DNA of 18,721 nucleotides from an uncultured Thermomicrobiales bacterium (GTDB lineage: Bacteria; Chloroflexota; Chloroflexia; Thermomicrobiales; UBA6265). Positions 1-7,768 of the stretch are shown here, in pieces. The notes beneath the pieces are model-generated. The model searched no databases. It was not told where the DNA came from and worked only from the letters and a program-made list of their open reading frames with translations. Each line of letters starts with the position of its first letter. The first letter of the stretch is position 1. Both the position numbers and the translations under genes were made by a program. The stretch is taken from the NCBI GenBank assembly GCA_902806375.1, contig CADCWK010000373.1, forward strand, positions 1 through 18,721, in the 5' to 3' direction.

Positions 1-1711
1 CGAACCAGGCGACGATGCTGTCCTCCAGGACCTTGCCGATCCCGCCAATGGCGGCAATCTCGTCAGCGGTGGCCTTCGACAGCGAGTCGAGCGAGCCGAA
101 CCGCTCGGCCAGGAGCCGGGCCGCCCGCTCTCCGACGTGGATGATGCCAAGCGCGAAGATCAGCCGCTGCAGCGGCCGCATCTTGCTGCCTTCGACCGCA
201 TCCCGGAGCTTGGTGGCGCTCTTCTCGCCCAGCCGCTCCAGCTGCCCGATCCGGTCCCAGTCCAGCGCGTAGATGTCTGACGCGTCGTGGATCATCCCCA
301 ACTCGATGAAGCGGGTGATCAGCTTGTCGCCCAGGCCGGAGATGTCCATCGCGCCCCGGCTGACGAAGTGCAGTAACTCCTGCCGGAGCCGCTCCGGGCA
401 CTCGGGGTTCGAGCAGTACCGGGCCGACTCCCCCTCTTTCCGGATAGCGGGGGAGCCGCAGACCGGGCAGACATCGGGCATCCGCCAGGGGATCTCGCTT
501 CCTGTCCGGCGCTCGGGCAAGACACTGACGATCTGCGGGATGACGTCCCCGGCTCGCTGGACGATGACGGTGTCGCCGATGCGCAGGTCGAGACTGGCGA
601 TCAGGTCCTCATTGTGGAGGGTCGCCCGGCTGACGGTCACACCGCCGATCTGCACCGGCTCGAGGTGCGCCAGCGGATTCAGGCTGCCCGTCCGGCCGAC
701 GTTGACCGTGATGTCGCGGAGAATGGTCGTTGTCTGGAGCGCCGGGAACTTGTAGGCGGTCGCCCAGCGTGGCTCCCGGGCCACGAAGCCGATCTCGTGC
801 TGCTGGTCGAGATCGTCGACCTTGACGACGACCCCGTCCGCCTCGAAGGAGAGCTCGTGGCGGCGTGCCTGCCATCGCTCGGCCGCGGCCCATACGGACG
901 CGATGTCCACGTGGGTCTCATAGCCCGGCGAGGCGTCGAACCCGCAGGCGCGCATCCAGTCCAGCGCCGCGTGGTGCGACGACAGCACCGGGCCACTCTC
1001 GACGTAGCCGACCTGGTAGGCGATGAAACGCAGCGGCCGGCGCGCCGTCACTGACGGGTCCTTTTGCCGGAGCGAGCCCGCCGCGGCGTTGCGGGGATTC
1101 ATGAATGGCCGCGCGCCCTGCTCGATCAGGCCCTCATTCAGGCGGGCGAAGTCGTTCCGGGCGATGTACGCCTCGCCCCGGATCTCGACGCGACTGGGCG
1201 CCGGTTCCCCATCGATGGCCCGCAGGCGGACCGGGATACTCCGGATCGTCCGGACGTTCCCCGTCACGTCCTCGCCGACCGAGCCGTCGCCCCGCGTCGC
1301 GGCGTGGTCCAGCCGCCCATCGATGTAGGTCAGCGCCAGGGCCAGCCCGTCGATCTTGGCCTCCGTCACCCAGGTCAACTCGGCGCCGCCCGCGAACCGC
1401 TGCGCCCGCTGCGACCAGGCGACGAGTTCGTCGTGGTCGTAGACGTTGCTCAGCGACATCAACTGGACCGGGTGCCGGACCTCCGCGAACCCGCCATCCA
1501 GCACCGTCCCGACCCGTTGTGTCGGGGACTCCGGCGAGACCAGTTCGGGGTGCTCGGCCTCGATGGATCGCAACTCGTTCATCAGCCGGTCGTACTCGTC
1601 GTCGGTCGCTTCCGGCTGGTCCAGGATGTAGTAGGCATGGTTGAGGCGGTCGATCGTGGACCGGAGCTCGTCGACCCGCTGCTGGGACGCCTGATTGCTG
1701 GTTGCGACCAT
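1..1711 (-). CDS. ligA: NAD-dependent DNA ligase LigA (3' end cut by window edge)
   Basis: LigA seals nicks in duplex DNA using NAD+, and acts in Okazaki-fragment joining and repair. The reading frame gives 570 residues from the ATG at 1711 and runs off the left edge. Full-length LigA is about 670 residues, so the end of the helix-hairpin-helix domain and the BRCT domain are missing. Visible parts are the N-terminal Ia domain with its conserved Y-Y pair (HAYYILD) and the adenylation motif AKIDG with nucleophile Lys119. After the OB domain comes a four-cysteine zinc finger (C415, C418, C433, C438). The HhH region follows, with GLGDKLITRF and AAIGGIGKVLEDSIVAWF-like segments. Residue numbers match the E. 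coli enzyme closely. It is divergent from hslV and is preceded by its own extended -10 promoter. Identification is secure. Confidence 0.97.
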   Translation of the reverse strand, partial: MVATSNQASQQRVDELRSTIDRLNHAYYILDQPEATDDEYDRLMNELRSIEAEHPELVSPESPTQRVGTVLDGGFAEVRHPVQLMSLSNVYDHDELVAWSQRAQRFAGGAELTWVTEAKIDGLALALTYIDGRLDHAATRGDGSVGEDVTGNVRTIRSIPVRLRAIDGEPAPSRVEIRGEAYIARNDFARLNEGLIEQGARPFMNPRNAAAGSLRQKDPSVTARRPLRFIAYQVGYVESGPVLSSHHAALDWMRACGFDASPGYETHVDIASVWAAAERWQARRHELSFEADGVVVKVDDLDQQHEIGFVAREPRWATAYKFPALQTTTILRDITVNVGRTGSLNPLAHLEPVQIGGVTVSRATLHNEDLIASLDLRIGDTVIVQRAGDVIPQIVSVLPERRTGSEIPWRMPDVCPVCGSPAIRKEGESARYCSNPECPERLRQELLHFVSRGAMDISGLGDKLITRFIELGMIHDASDIYALDWDRIGQLERLGEKSATKLRDAVEGSKMRPLQRLIFALGIIHVGERAARLLAERFGSLDSLSKATADEIAAIGGIGKVLEDSIVAWF

Positions 1712-1761
1712 CACTCGAATCCATCCCGCTCGCCTATCGGAACTCCGCGTACGTTCGCCAA

Positions 1762-1785
1762 ATTATACCATCCGTCGCCGGATGG
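1762..1785 (-). promoter_or_regulatory. ligA promoter: extended -10 abutting a perfect palindrome
   Basis: Read on the minus strand, a perfect TATAAT (1767-1762) is preceded directly by TGG (1770-1768), giving a TGn extended -10 element. The predicted start is near 1755, leaving a leader of about 44 nt before the ligA ATG. No good -35 is visible, as expected for extended -10 promoters. A perfect inverted repeat, 7-base arms CCATCCG/CGGATGG around TCGC (1768-1785), overlaps the TGn and fills the spacer, as an operator would. Confidence 0.55.
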
Positions 1786-1912
1786 CCGAGGGTGCGGCGA
1801 CGCACCGACGGACCCACGTATGGCCCGGAAAGCGGTACACTGTGACGCCGAATCAGACGATCCGGCGGCCCTCTTGGCGACCTCAGGCAATCAGAACGGA
1901 CGAGTTGCGACC

Positions 1913-2656
1913 GTGACGGACAGTTTCACTCCCAGGCGACGCTCGACGACCATCCTCGGCGTCCGCCGGAACGGCGAGGTCGCGATCGCGGGCGACGGCC
2001 AGGTGACCCAGGGCGACATGGTCCTCAAGCAGGGGGCCCGCAAGATCCGCACGATGTCGGAGGGCACCGTCCTGGTCGGTTTCGCGGGTGCCGTCGCCGA
2101 CGCCATGACCCTGCTGGGCAAGTTCGAGCAGCAGCTCAAGGAGTGGGACGGCAACCTCCGGCGGGCGTCGGTCGAGCTGGCGAAGGAGTGGCGCTCCGAT
2201 CGCTACCTCCGCCGGCTGGAGGCCGAGATCCTGGTCGCCGACACCGAATCGCTGCTCCTCATCTCGGGGACGGGCGACGTGATCGAACCGGACGACGAGG
2301 TGCTGTCGATCGGTTCCGGCTCGCCCTACGCGATGGCGGCCGCCAAGGCGCTCATGCAGTCGACCGAGCTGCCCGCGAGGGAGATCGTCGAGCGGGCGAT
2401 GACGATCGCGGCCGACATGTGCATCTACACCAACCATGAGTTCATGGTCGTCTCGATCCCGGCGGCGGTCGACGCCGCGACCAGCGAGGATCAGCCGGAC
2501 GAGCCCGGCACGCCCATCGACCAGATGGCGCCCGGTCCCGTCGCCGGTCCCCAGCCCGACACCGCCAGTGGGGACGACGAGGACGAGGACGACGAGCCGG
2601 GGCACGATGGACCGGACAGCGGCCCGCATGACGGACCCGATGGGGAGGAGCACTGA
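1913..2656 (+). CDS. hslV: HslV (ClpQ), ATP-dependent protease proteolytic subunit, with acidic C-terminal tail
   Basis: HslV is the proteasome-like threonine peptidase of the cytoplasmic HslUV complex. I place the start at the GTG at 1913 (247 residues), because family similarity begins within a dozen residues. Upstream in-frame codons, including the ATG at 1820, have no ribosome site. The segment STTILGVRRNG aligns with the mature N terminus TTIVSVRRNG of E. coli HslV, making Thr12 the catalytic Thr1. Asp28 and Lys44 then match Asp17 and Lys33. GSGSPYA and CIYTNHE complete the core. There is an 11-residue pro-region ending in Arg-Arg-Arg-Ser, so processing is needed to free Thr12. The family core ends near residue 182. 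About 64 further residues rich in Asp, Glu, Gly and Pro follow, with no Lys or Arg, which is unusual. The stop overlaps the hslU ATG by one base. Confidence 0.95.
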   Translation: MTDSFTPRRRSTTILGVRRNGEVAIAGDGQVTQGDMVLKQGARKIRTMSEGTVLVGFAGAVADAMTLLGKFEQQLKEWDGNLRRASVELAKEWRSDRYLRRLEAEILVADTESLLLISGTGDVIEPDDEVLSIGSGSPYAMAAAKALMQSTELPAREIVERAMTIAADMCIYTNHEFMVVSIPAAVDAATSEDQPDEPGTPIDQMAPGPVAGPQPDTASGDDEDEDDEPGHDGPDSGPHDGPDGEEH

Positions 2657-4158
2657 TGGCCGAGAAGCAGCCCCGGCCGACTGGTGCCAGCCCGACGACC
2701 CGCGCGGCCGGTGACCCACCGTCGTCCACGACGGCGCTCGAGAACCTGACGCCGATCCAGATCGTCGCCGAACTCGACCGGTACATCATCGGGCAGAACG
2801 ACGCCAAGCGCGCCGTGGCGGTCGCCCTCCGCAATCGTTACCGCCGCCAGCTCCTGCCGGAGGAGATGCGGCAGGAGATCCAGCCCAAGAACATCCTCAT
2901 GATCGGCCCGACCGGCGTCGGCAAGACCGAGATCGCCCGCCGCGTGGCCAAGCTGATCAACGCGCCGTTCATCAAGGTCGAGGCGACCAAGTTCACCGAG
3001 GTTGGCTACGTCGGGCGGGACGTCGAGTCGATCGTCCGCGATCTCGTCGAGGTCGCGATCTCGAACGTCCATGACCAGCGGATGGAGCAGGTCAAGGAGG
3101 AGGCCACGACGGCTGCCGTCCAGCGCCTGGCGGACATCCTCACGTCCCAGCACCTGGAGAAGCGAGACGGCCGGACCCGGAACGGCCGGTCGAAGCCGGG
3201 CGATGGCGACGGCGCCGAGGAGGACGGCGATGCCGCACCGCAGGTCGATCCTACCGCCGAGCGCCGGCGCAAGCGGGAACGGAAACGGCTGCTCCAGTTG
3301 CTCGACCAGCAGGCGATCGAGGAGGAGACGGTCGAGATCGAACTGGAGGACGAGGGCTACGAGGAATCCAATCCCCTCGACGTCTTCAACGGGATGTCGC
3401 AGGACGACTTCCAGGACACCTTCGCCGACTTCCTCGACGGCTTCCTCCCCCGCCGGCCGATGCGGCGCAAGGTCTCCGTCCGGGAGGCCCGCCGCATCCT
3501 GACGCAGCAGGAGGCCAACCGGCTGGTCGACTTCGACTCCGTCGTCGAGACAGCCGTCCGCCGCGTCGAGGACGCCGCCGTCGTCTTCATCGACGAGCTG
3601 GACAAGACGATCAGCAGCGACGGCGAGTACGGCGGCGAGGTCTCCGGCGCGGGGGTCCAGCGCGACCTGCTCCCCATCGTTGAGGGCTCCGTGGTCATGA
3701 CACGGTACGGTCCCGTCCGGACCGACCACGTCCTGTTCATCGCCGCCGGTGCCTTCCACAACAGCCGTCCGTCGGACCTGATCCCCGAGCTCCAGGGCCG
3801 CTTCCCGATCCGCGTCGAACTCAAGAGCCTGAGCGAGGAGGATCTCTTCCGGATCCTGACCGAGCCGGACAACGCGCTCAGCAAGCAGTACGTCGCCCTC
3901 ATCGGGACCGAGGGGCTGACGATCGACTTCGCCGAGGAGGGTCTGCGCGAGATGGCGCGGACCGCGACGCAGGTGAACGCGACGAGCGAGGACATCGGTG
4001 CCCGTCGCCTCCATACGATCATGGAGAAGGTGCTGGAGGAACTGTCGTTCGATGCCCCCGCCCGCAGTGGTGAGAGCGTCTCGATCGACCGCGCCTTCGT
4101 CGAGGGCCGGATCGGCCAGATCGCCCGTGACGAGGACCTGAGCGACTTCATCCTCTGA
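2656..4158 (+). CDS. hslU: HslU (ClpY), AAA+ ATPase of the HslUV protease
   Basis: HslU is the hexameric unfoldase that feeds substrates into HslV. The ATG at 2656 follows a strong GGGAGGAG site and overlaps the hslV stop (TGATG), so the two are translationally coupled. Visible motifs are Walker A GPTGVGKT (residues 84-91), the pore loop GYVG (117-120), Walker B VVFIDELD (309-316), and the arginine-finger segment PSDLIPELQGRFPIRVEL. Near the C terminus are sensor 2 GARRLHTIMEKVLEEL and the terminus EDLSDFIL, the kind of tail that docks in HslV. At 500 residues it is longer than E. coli HslU (443). The extra length is mainly a charged low-complexity stretch in the I domain (about residues 171-221), acidic first and then strongly basic. 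The identification is secure. Confidence 0.97.
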   Translation: MAEKQPRPTGASPTTRAAGDPPSSTTALENLTPIQIVAELDRYIIGQNDAKRAVAVALRNRYRRQLLPEEMRQEIQPKNILMIGPTGVGKTEIARRVAKLINAPFIKVEATKFTEVGYVGRDVESIVRDLVEVAISNVHDQRMEQVKEEATTAAVQRLADILTSQHLEKRDGRTRNGRSKPGDGDGAEEDGDAAPQVDPTAERRRKRERKRLLQLLDQQAIEEETVEIELEDEGYEESNPLDVFNGMSQDDFQDTFADFLDGFLPRRPMRRKVSVREARRILTQQEANRLVDFDSVVETAVRRVEDAAVVFIDELDKTISSDGEYGGEVSGAGVQRDLLPIVEGSVVMTRYGPVRTDHVLFIAAGAFHNSRPSDLIPELQGRFPIRVELKSLSEEDLFRILTEPDNALSKQYVALIGTEGLTIDFAEEGLREMARTATQVNATSEDIGARRLHTIMEKVLEELSFDAPARSGESVSIDRAFVEGRIGQIARDEDLSDFIL

Positions 4159-4198
4159 CACCCGACCCGACGTCCCACACGACCGGAGACAGCGACCG

Positions 4199-5200
4199 AT
4201 GGTGGCAACGACGCAGTCGTCAACGCAGCGGCACCGGCAGGTCCTGGCCGTCGACCTGGGCGGGACCAATCTCCGCGTCGCCGTCGTCGGGACGGACGGT
4301 TCCCTGTCGCACCGGCAGCATGCCCCGACCGCAGCCGAGCTCGGCCCGGACTCCGTCCTTGAGCGGATGGCGAAGCTGATCCAGTCGGTCGCCGCCGACG
4401 CGGGCCTCCCGCCGGACGCGCCGGTCGGCATCGCGTCGCCCGGTCCGATCAACCCGCGGGAGGGGGTCGTCTACTTCACCCCCAACCTGCCCGGCTGGCG
4501 GAACGTCCCGCTCGGGCCGCGGATCGAGCAGCTCACCGGGCGGCCGACCGTGACCGCCAACGACGCCAATTGCGCCGGGCTGGGCGAGGTCGCCTTCGGT
4601 GCCGCCCGGGGCCGGACCGACGTCATCTACCTCGGCATCGGGACCGGCGTCGGCGGGGCGGTGATCAGTGGCGGGCACCTCGTCGATGGGGTCCGGGGCC
4701 TAGGGGCCGAGCTCGGCCACATGTGCGTCGCGATGGACGGCCCGCGCTGCACCTGCGGCGGGATCGGCTGCCTGGAGGCTTACGTCGCGGGCTGGGCGAT
4801 CGCCCGTGAGGGTGAGATGGTCGCGACGACGGCCGATGGGGAGGCCATCCGCCGCGCGGCCGAGGGCGGTTCGATCCACGCCGGGACCATCGCCGTCGCG
4901 GCCCGCGCCGGCGACGAGGTGGCCCGGACGCTGCTCGCGCGGGCCGGCCGGGCACTCGGCGTGGCGATCGGGACGCTGACGAACATCTTCAACCCGGAAC
5001 TCGTCGTGATCGGCGGCGGCGTCGCACGGGTGGGCGACCACCTGCTCCAGCCCGCCCGCGAGATCGTCAGCTCCCACTGCTTCCACGCCATGCGGGAGGA
5101 CCTCCGGATCGTCGACGCGACCCTCGGGGATGACGGCGGGCTGTTCGGCGCCGCGGCCTTGGCACTGGAGACCGGACCGCGTCGCACGGGGCAGGCGTAG
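4199..5200 (+). CDS. ROK-family sugar kinase, probable glucokinase
   Basis: This is a cytoplasmic ATP-dependent hexose kinase of the ROK family (333 residues), most likely phosphorylating glucose at C6. The N-terminal phosphate loop is VDLGGTNLRVAVVG (Asp19 begins DLGGTN). The catalytic base is Asp122 in the ANDAN motif, followed by the glycine-rich GIGTGVGGAVISGG. The ROK zinc site is complete: His174 with C184, C186 and C191 in the pattern CxCGxxGC, followed by LEAY. There is no N-terminal helix-turn-helix, so it is a kinase and not a ROK repressor. The ATG at 4199 has a GGAG site about ten bases upstream. It lies 40 bases after hslU on the same strand, probably in one transcript, although no functional link to HslUV is obvious. 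Fructokinase or another ROK specificity cannot be excluded. Confidence 0.9.
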   Translation: MVATTQSSTQRHRQVLAVDLGGTNLRVAVVGTDGSLSHRQHAPTAAELGPDSVLERMAKLIQSVAADAGLPPDAPVGIASPGPINPREGVVYFTPNLPGWRNVPLGPRIEQLTGRPTVTANDANCAGLGEVAFGAARGRTDVIYLGIGTGVGGAVISGGHLVDGVRGLGAELGHMCVAMDGPRCTCGGIGCLEAYVAGWAIAREGEMVATTADGEAIRRAAEGGSIHAGTIAVAARAGDEVARTLLARAGRALGVAIGTLTNIFNPELVVIGGGVARVGDHLLQPAREIVSSHCFHAMREDLRIVDATLGDDGGLFGAAALALETGPRRTGQA

Positions 5201-5223
5201 GCAAGTCGCACAACTGGATGGGG

Positions 5224-5261
5224 CGTGAGGCATCCCGACGCGGGATGCCTCACGGCGTTTT
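5224..5261 (+). terminator. Intrinsic terminator after the hslV-hslU-ROK run
   Basis: A perfect 14-base-pair hairpin (5224-5237 with 5241-5254, loop ACG) is followed by GCGTTTT, with four T at 5258-5261. It starts 24 bases after the ROK kinase stop, so it should end the plus-strand transcript. Confidence 0.85.
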
Positions 5262-5605
5262 CCTACCGAATCGGCCGATCCAGGTCAGTGCGGTCAGGGC
5301 TGGAGTAGCCGCGACAGCCAAACCCACCCCCGTTTCATTGTGCAGCTTGGTAGAGGTTTCGGACTCATTTGGTCGTTTCTCCCATATTTTGCCTAGAACC
5401 TGAACGAAGTGGCTCTATCCGGCGGGGACTTGTGCTTGACACTCATATCGTCTGATCGCTAGGATTCGCCCACTCTCACGCGGCTCCAATCAGAATCGAC
5501 CGGTCCGATCGCTGATGCAGGCAATCGTCGGGTACCAGGTGGCGGCACAGGCCGCCATGGGGCGTTTGTCTCCGATCAGAGCGTCCGAGGAAAGGACCCG
5601 CCGCG
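5262..5605 (+). other. Non-coding region upstream of the peptide ABC transporter
   Basis: This stretch of 344 bases holds no convincing gene. It is noticeably less GC-rich than its surroundings, especially 5330-5470, as expected for a control region. It contains one promoter-like pair (5436-5465) and then a leader of about 130 bases. I see no riboswitch that I recognise. Confidence 0.6.
5436..5465 (+). promoter_or_regulatory. Putative sigma-70-type promoter for the ABC transporter operon
   Basis: A perfect TTGACA (5436-5441) is followed after 18 bases by TAGGAT (5460-5465), four of six to TATAAT. The predicted start is near 5472, leaving about 134 nt of untranslated leader before the permease ATG at 5606. 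Confidence 0.55.
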
Positions 5606-6544
5606 ATGTCCCGCTTCGTCATCAACCGTGTCTTCTGGTTCATCCCCACGGTCCTGGTTCTGATCGCACTGACGTTCCTGATTCTCAAATTCACGCCCGG
5701 ATCCGGCGTCATCTCGGCCGGCACCCAGTCCATCACCGACGAGCAGATCGAGGCGCTGGAAGACCGCTACGGGCTCAATGACGCCTTGCCCGTCCAGTTC
5801 GCGACCTATCTCCGCAACATCGCCACCTTCGACTTTGGCGAGTCGTTCCAGTTCCGCCCCCAGCGGGTCAACGACATCATCGGCCGAACCTTCCCGATCT
5901 CATTGCAGCTCGGCGCCATGGCCACCGCCTTCGCGGTCGTCGTCGGGATCTCGCTCGGCGTGCTGGCAGCGGTCAACCAGAACGGCATCGTCGACTACAT
6001 CTCCGTCCTGGTGGCGATCCTCTTCTACAGCCTGCCTGGCTTCGTCATGGGGTTCCTGCTCATCCTCCTGTTCGCGGTCTGGTTACCCGGGCGAGGGATC
6101 GATCTCGGGTTCAACGTGGGAGGGCTCGCGAGCTGGCGTGACTGGGTCCTGCCCACCGTCGCCCTCGGCGCGGCGCCACTCGCCCAGATCGCCCGGTACA
6201 CCCGCTCCAGCATGATCGACGTCCTGAAATCCGATTACATCCGGACGGCGCGGGCCAAGGGTCTGAGCGAGCGCATGACCATCTATCGCCATGTCATGCG
6301 CAACTCGCTCCTCCCGGTGATCACGCTGATCGGTCCAATCTTCGCGGCCGTCGCGACCGGCTCGTTCTTCGTCGAGAAGGTCTTCAACATCCCCGGCATG
6401 GGGCCCTTCTTCGTGGAGAGCATCATCGCGAAGGACCAGCCCATGGTTCTCGCGGTAGTCCTGATCTACGGGGTCTTCCTCGCGCTCATGAACCTGCTGG
6501 TCGACATCGTCTACGGCTTCGTCGACCCCCGTATCCGCTACTAG
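5606..6544 (+). CDS. Peptide/nickel-type ABC transporter permease (OppB/DppB family)
   Basis: This is the first membrane subunit of an importer for peptides or similar solutes (312 residues). It starts like DppB/OppB proteins, with FVINRVFWFIPTVLVLIALTF as the first membrane segment, then a periplasm-side loop containing LPVQFATYLRN and FDFGESFQ. The core has several further membrane segments and the cytoplasmic EAA loop YIRTARAKGLSERMTIYRH, which docks with an ATPase. It ends in DIVYGFVDPRIRY, typical of the family. The ATG at 5606 has a strong AGGAAAGGA site at 5588-5596. The second permease follows after 51 bases. No ATP-binding subunit is encoded nearby, so substrate specificity (oligopeptide, dipeptide, nickel or glutathione) cannot be read from context. 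Confidence 0.93.
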   Translation: MSRFVINRVFWFIPTVLVLIALTFLILKFTPGSGVISAGTQSITDEQIEALEDRYGLNDALPVQFATYLRNIATFDFGESFQFRPQRVNDIIGRTFPISLQLGAMATAFAVVVGISLGVLAAVNQNGIVDYISVLVAILFYSLPGFVMGFLLILLFAVWLPGRGIDLGFNVGGLASWRDWVLPTVALGAAPLAQIARYTRSSMIDVLKSDYIRTARAKGLSERMTIYRHVMRNSLLPVITLIGPIFAAVATGSFFVEKVFNIPGMGPFFVESIIAKDQPMVLAVVLIYGVFLALMNLLVDIVYGFVDPRIRY

Positions 6545-6595
6545 CGACCCCGCCCGGCGCACCACCGCCGGTCCCCGGCCTATCGAGGGCACTCA

Positions 6596-7564
6596 ATGGC
6601 GCAATCGCAGCTACACCCAGCCGGAGCGACGGCGGTCAGTCCCGACGGACAGGTCGTCCTCGGCGGCGACGGCGTCGGGCTGGCTGGTCTGGCGGAACGC
6701 AAGCTCCCGAAGCAGCGCAGCCTCTGGGGCGACGCGGCCCGCCGGCTGGCGAAGAACAAGCTCGCCGTCATCGGGCTGTTCGTCGTCGCGACGCTCACCT
6801 TCCTCGCGGTCTTCGCGCCATGGATCGCCCCCTACGGCCAGTCGGAGGTGGTCGATCCCCGGCTCGCCCGGACGGGGCCGAGCTGGCAGTGGCCGATGGG
6901 CCTCGACCAGAACGGCCGCGACATCTTCAGCCGTCTCGTCTACGGGGCGCGGGTGTCGCTCACGGTCGGGCTGGTCGCCGAGGCGATCATCCTCGTCCTC
7001 GGCGTCACGGTGGGAGCCCTCGCCGGGTACTTCGCCGGGAAGACCGACACGCTGCTGATGCGCATGGTCGACGTCGTCTACGCCATCCCCCAGATCCTCC
7101 TCGTCATGATCTTCCTCAATCTCTTCGGCCCCGGACTCCAGAACATCTTCATCGCAATTGGTCTGGTCGGCTGGGTCACCGAAGCGCGGCTGCTCCGGGG
7201 CCAGTTCCTCACCCTACGTGAGTCCGAGTACGTCAGTGCCGCCAAGGTCTCCGGGGCCGGCCCGCGTCGGTTGATCCTCCGCCACATGCTCCCCAACAGC
7301 CTCACCCCCCTGATCGTCGCGGCGACCTTCGGCGTGCCGACGGCGATCTTCACCGAAGCCTCCCTGAGTTATGTCGGCGTCGGCATCATGCCGCCGCAGG
7401 CCTCCTGGGGCCAGATGGTCGGCGACGCCAGCGTCGCCGGGTACATCCAGACCGCCCCGCACATGCTGCTCTTCCCGGTGCTGGCCGTCGGTCTGACGAT
7501 GCTCGGCTTCACCTTCCTCGGCGACGGGTTGCGGGACGCACTCGACGTCAAGGGTGATCGATAG
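6596..7564 (+). CDS. Peptide/nickel-type ABC transporter permease (OppC/DppC family)
   Basis: This is the partner permease (322 residues). It has a long cytoplasmic N terminus of about 50 residues, then RRLAKNKLAVIGLFVVATLTF, the usual start of DppC/OppC. The signature HxLGTDxxGRD is present in the variant form WPMGLDQNGRDIFSRLVYGARVS. The EAA loop YVSAAKVSGAGPRRLILRH and the segment following it, PNSLTPLIV, are clear. It ends with FTFLGDGLRDALDVKGDR, the family's standard C terminus. The ATG at 6596 has a GAGGG site nine bases upstream. It would pair with the upstream permease to form the channel and receive substrate from the binding protein encoded downstream. Confidence 0.94.
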   Translation: MAQSQLHPAGATAVSPDGQVVLGGDGVGLAGLAERKLPKQRSLWGDAARRLAKNKLAVIGLFVVATLTFLAVFAPWIAPYGQSEVVDPRLARTGPSWQWPMGLDQNGRDIFSRLVYGARVSLTVGLVAEAIILVLGVTVGALAGYFAGKTDTLLMRMVDVVYAIPQILLVMIFLNLFGPGLQNIFIAIGLVGWVTEARLLRGQFLTLRESEYVSAAKVSGAGPRRLILRHMLPNSLTPLIVAATFGVPTAIFTEASLSYVGVGIMPPQASWGQMVGDASVAGYIQTAPHMLLFPVLAVGLTMLGFTFLGDGLRDALDVKGDR

Positions 7565-7572
7565 ACGCTCAC

Positions 7573-7598
7573 GCCGGCCGCCCGACCGGGCGGCTGGC
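7573..7598 (+). other. GC-rich hairpin after the second permease gene
   Basis: The 8-base arms GCCGCCCG/CGGGCGGC (7577-7584, 7587-7594) are perfect, and the stem extends outward by a G-U and three more pairs to 7573-7598. There is no T tract. It lies 8 bases after the permease stop, so it may protect the 3' end or weaken read-through into the binding-protein gene. Confidence 0.5.
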
Positions 7599-7604
7599 CA
7601 GGCT

Positions 7605-7639
7605 GCTGACGGACCCACCGCGAGGTGCCATCCGTCAGC
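7605..7639 (+). other. Two-tier hairpin with GCGA tetraloop
   Basis: The outer stem is nine perfect pairs (7605-7613 with 7631-7639). A small internal loop (CC opposite CCA, possibly CC with CCA sliding) leads to an inner 4-pair stem CACC/GGTG capped by GCGA (7620-7623), a GNRA-type tetraloop. It lies between the permease and binding-protein genes and has no T tract. The decamer ACCGCGAGGT at its tip recurs in the hairpin after the binding-protein gene. Confidence 0.5.
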
Positions 7640-7768
7640 CGGACTCTCCGGGTAGCCCGCCGCCGCTGGCGGCCGCCCAACGTCGCGGACGGGACCGTCC
7701 CGGAGTCGCGAAGGTCATGAAGCGCGGTACGGCGCAGTGCCACCGCCAGCCGATCCCAGGAGTGTGGA

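Noticed and set aside
1836..1841. TACACT as a -10 element for hslV.
   Set aside because: The hexamer is good but no acceptable -35 or extended -10 accompanies it, so I cannot support a promoter call.
1064..1912. In-frame extension of hslV far upstream, including an ATG at 1820.
   Set aside because: It overlaps ligA, carries no HslV similarity and no ribosome site; the family match begins after 1913.
2491..4452. Open frame of 653 codons on the minus strand across hslU.
   Set aside because: It mirrors the codon pattern of hslU in GC-rich DNA, has repetitive charged text, no domain I recognise and no ribosome site.
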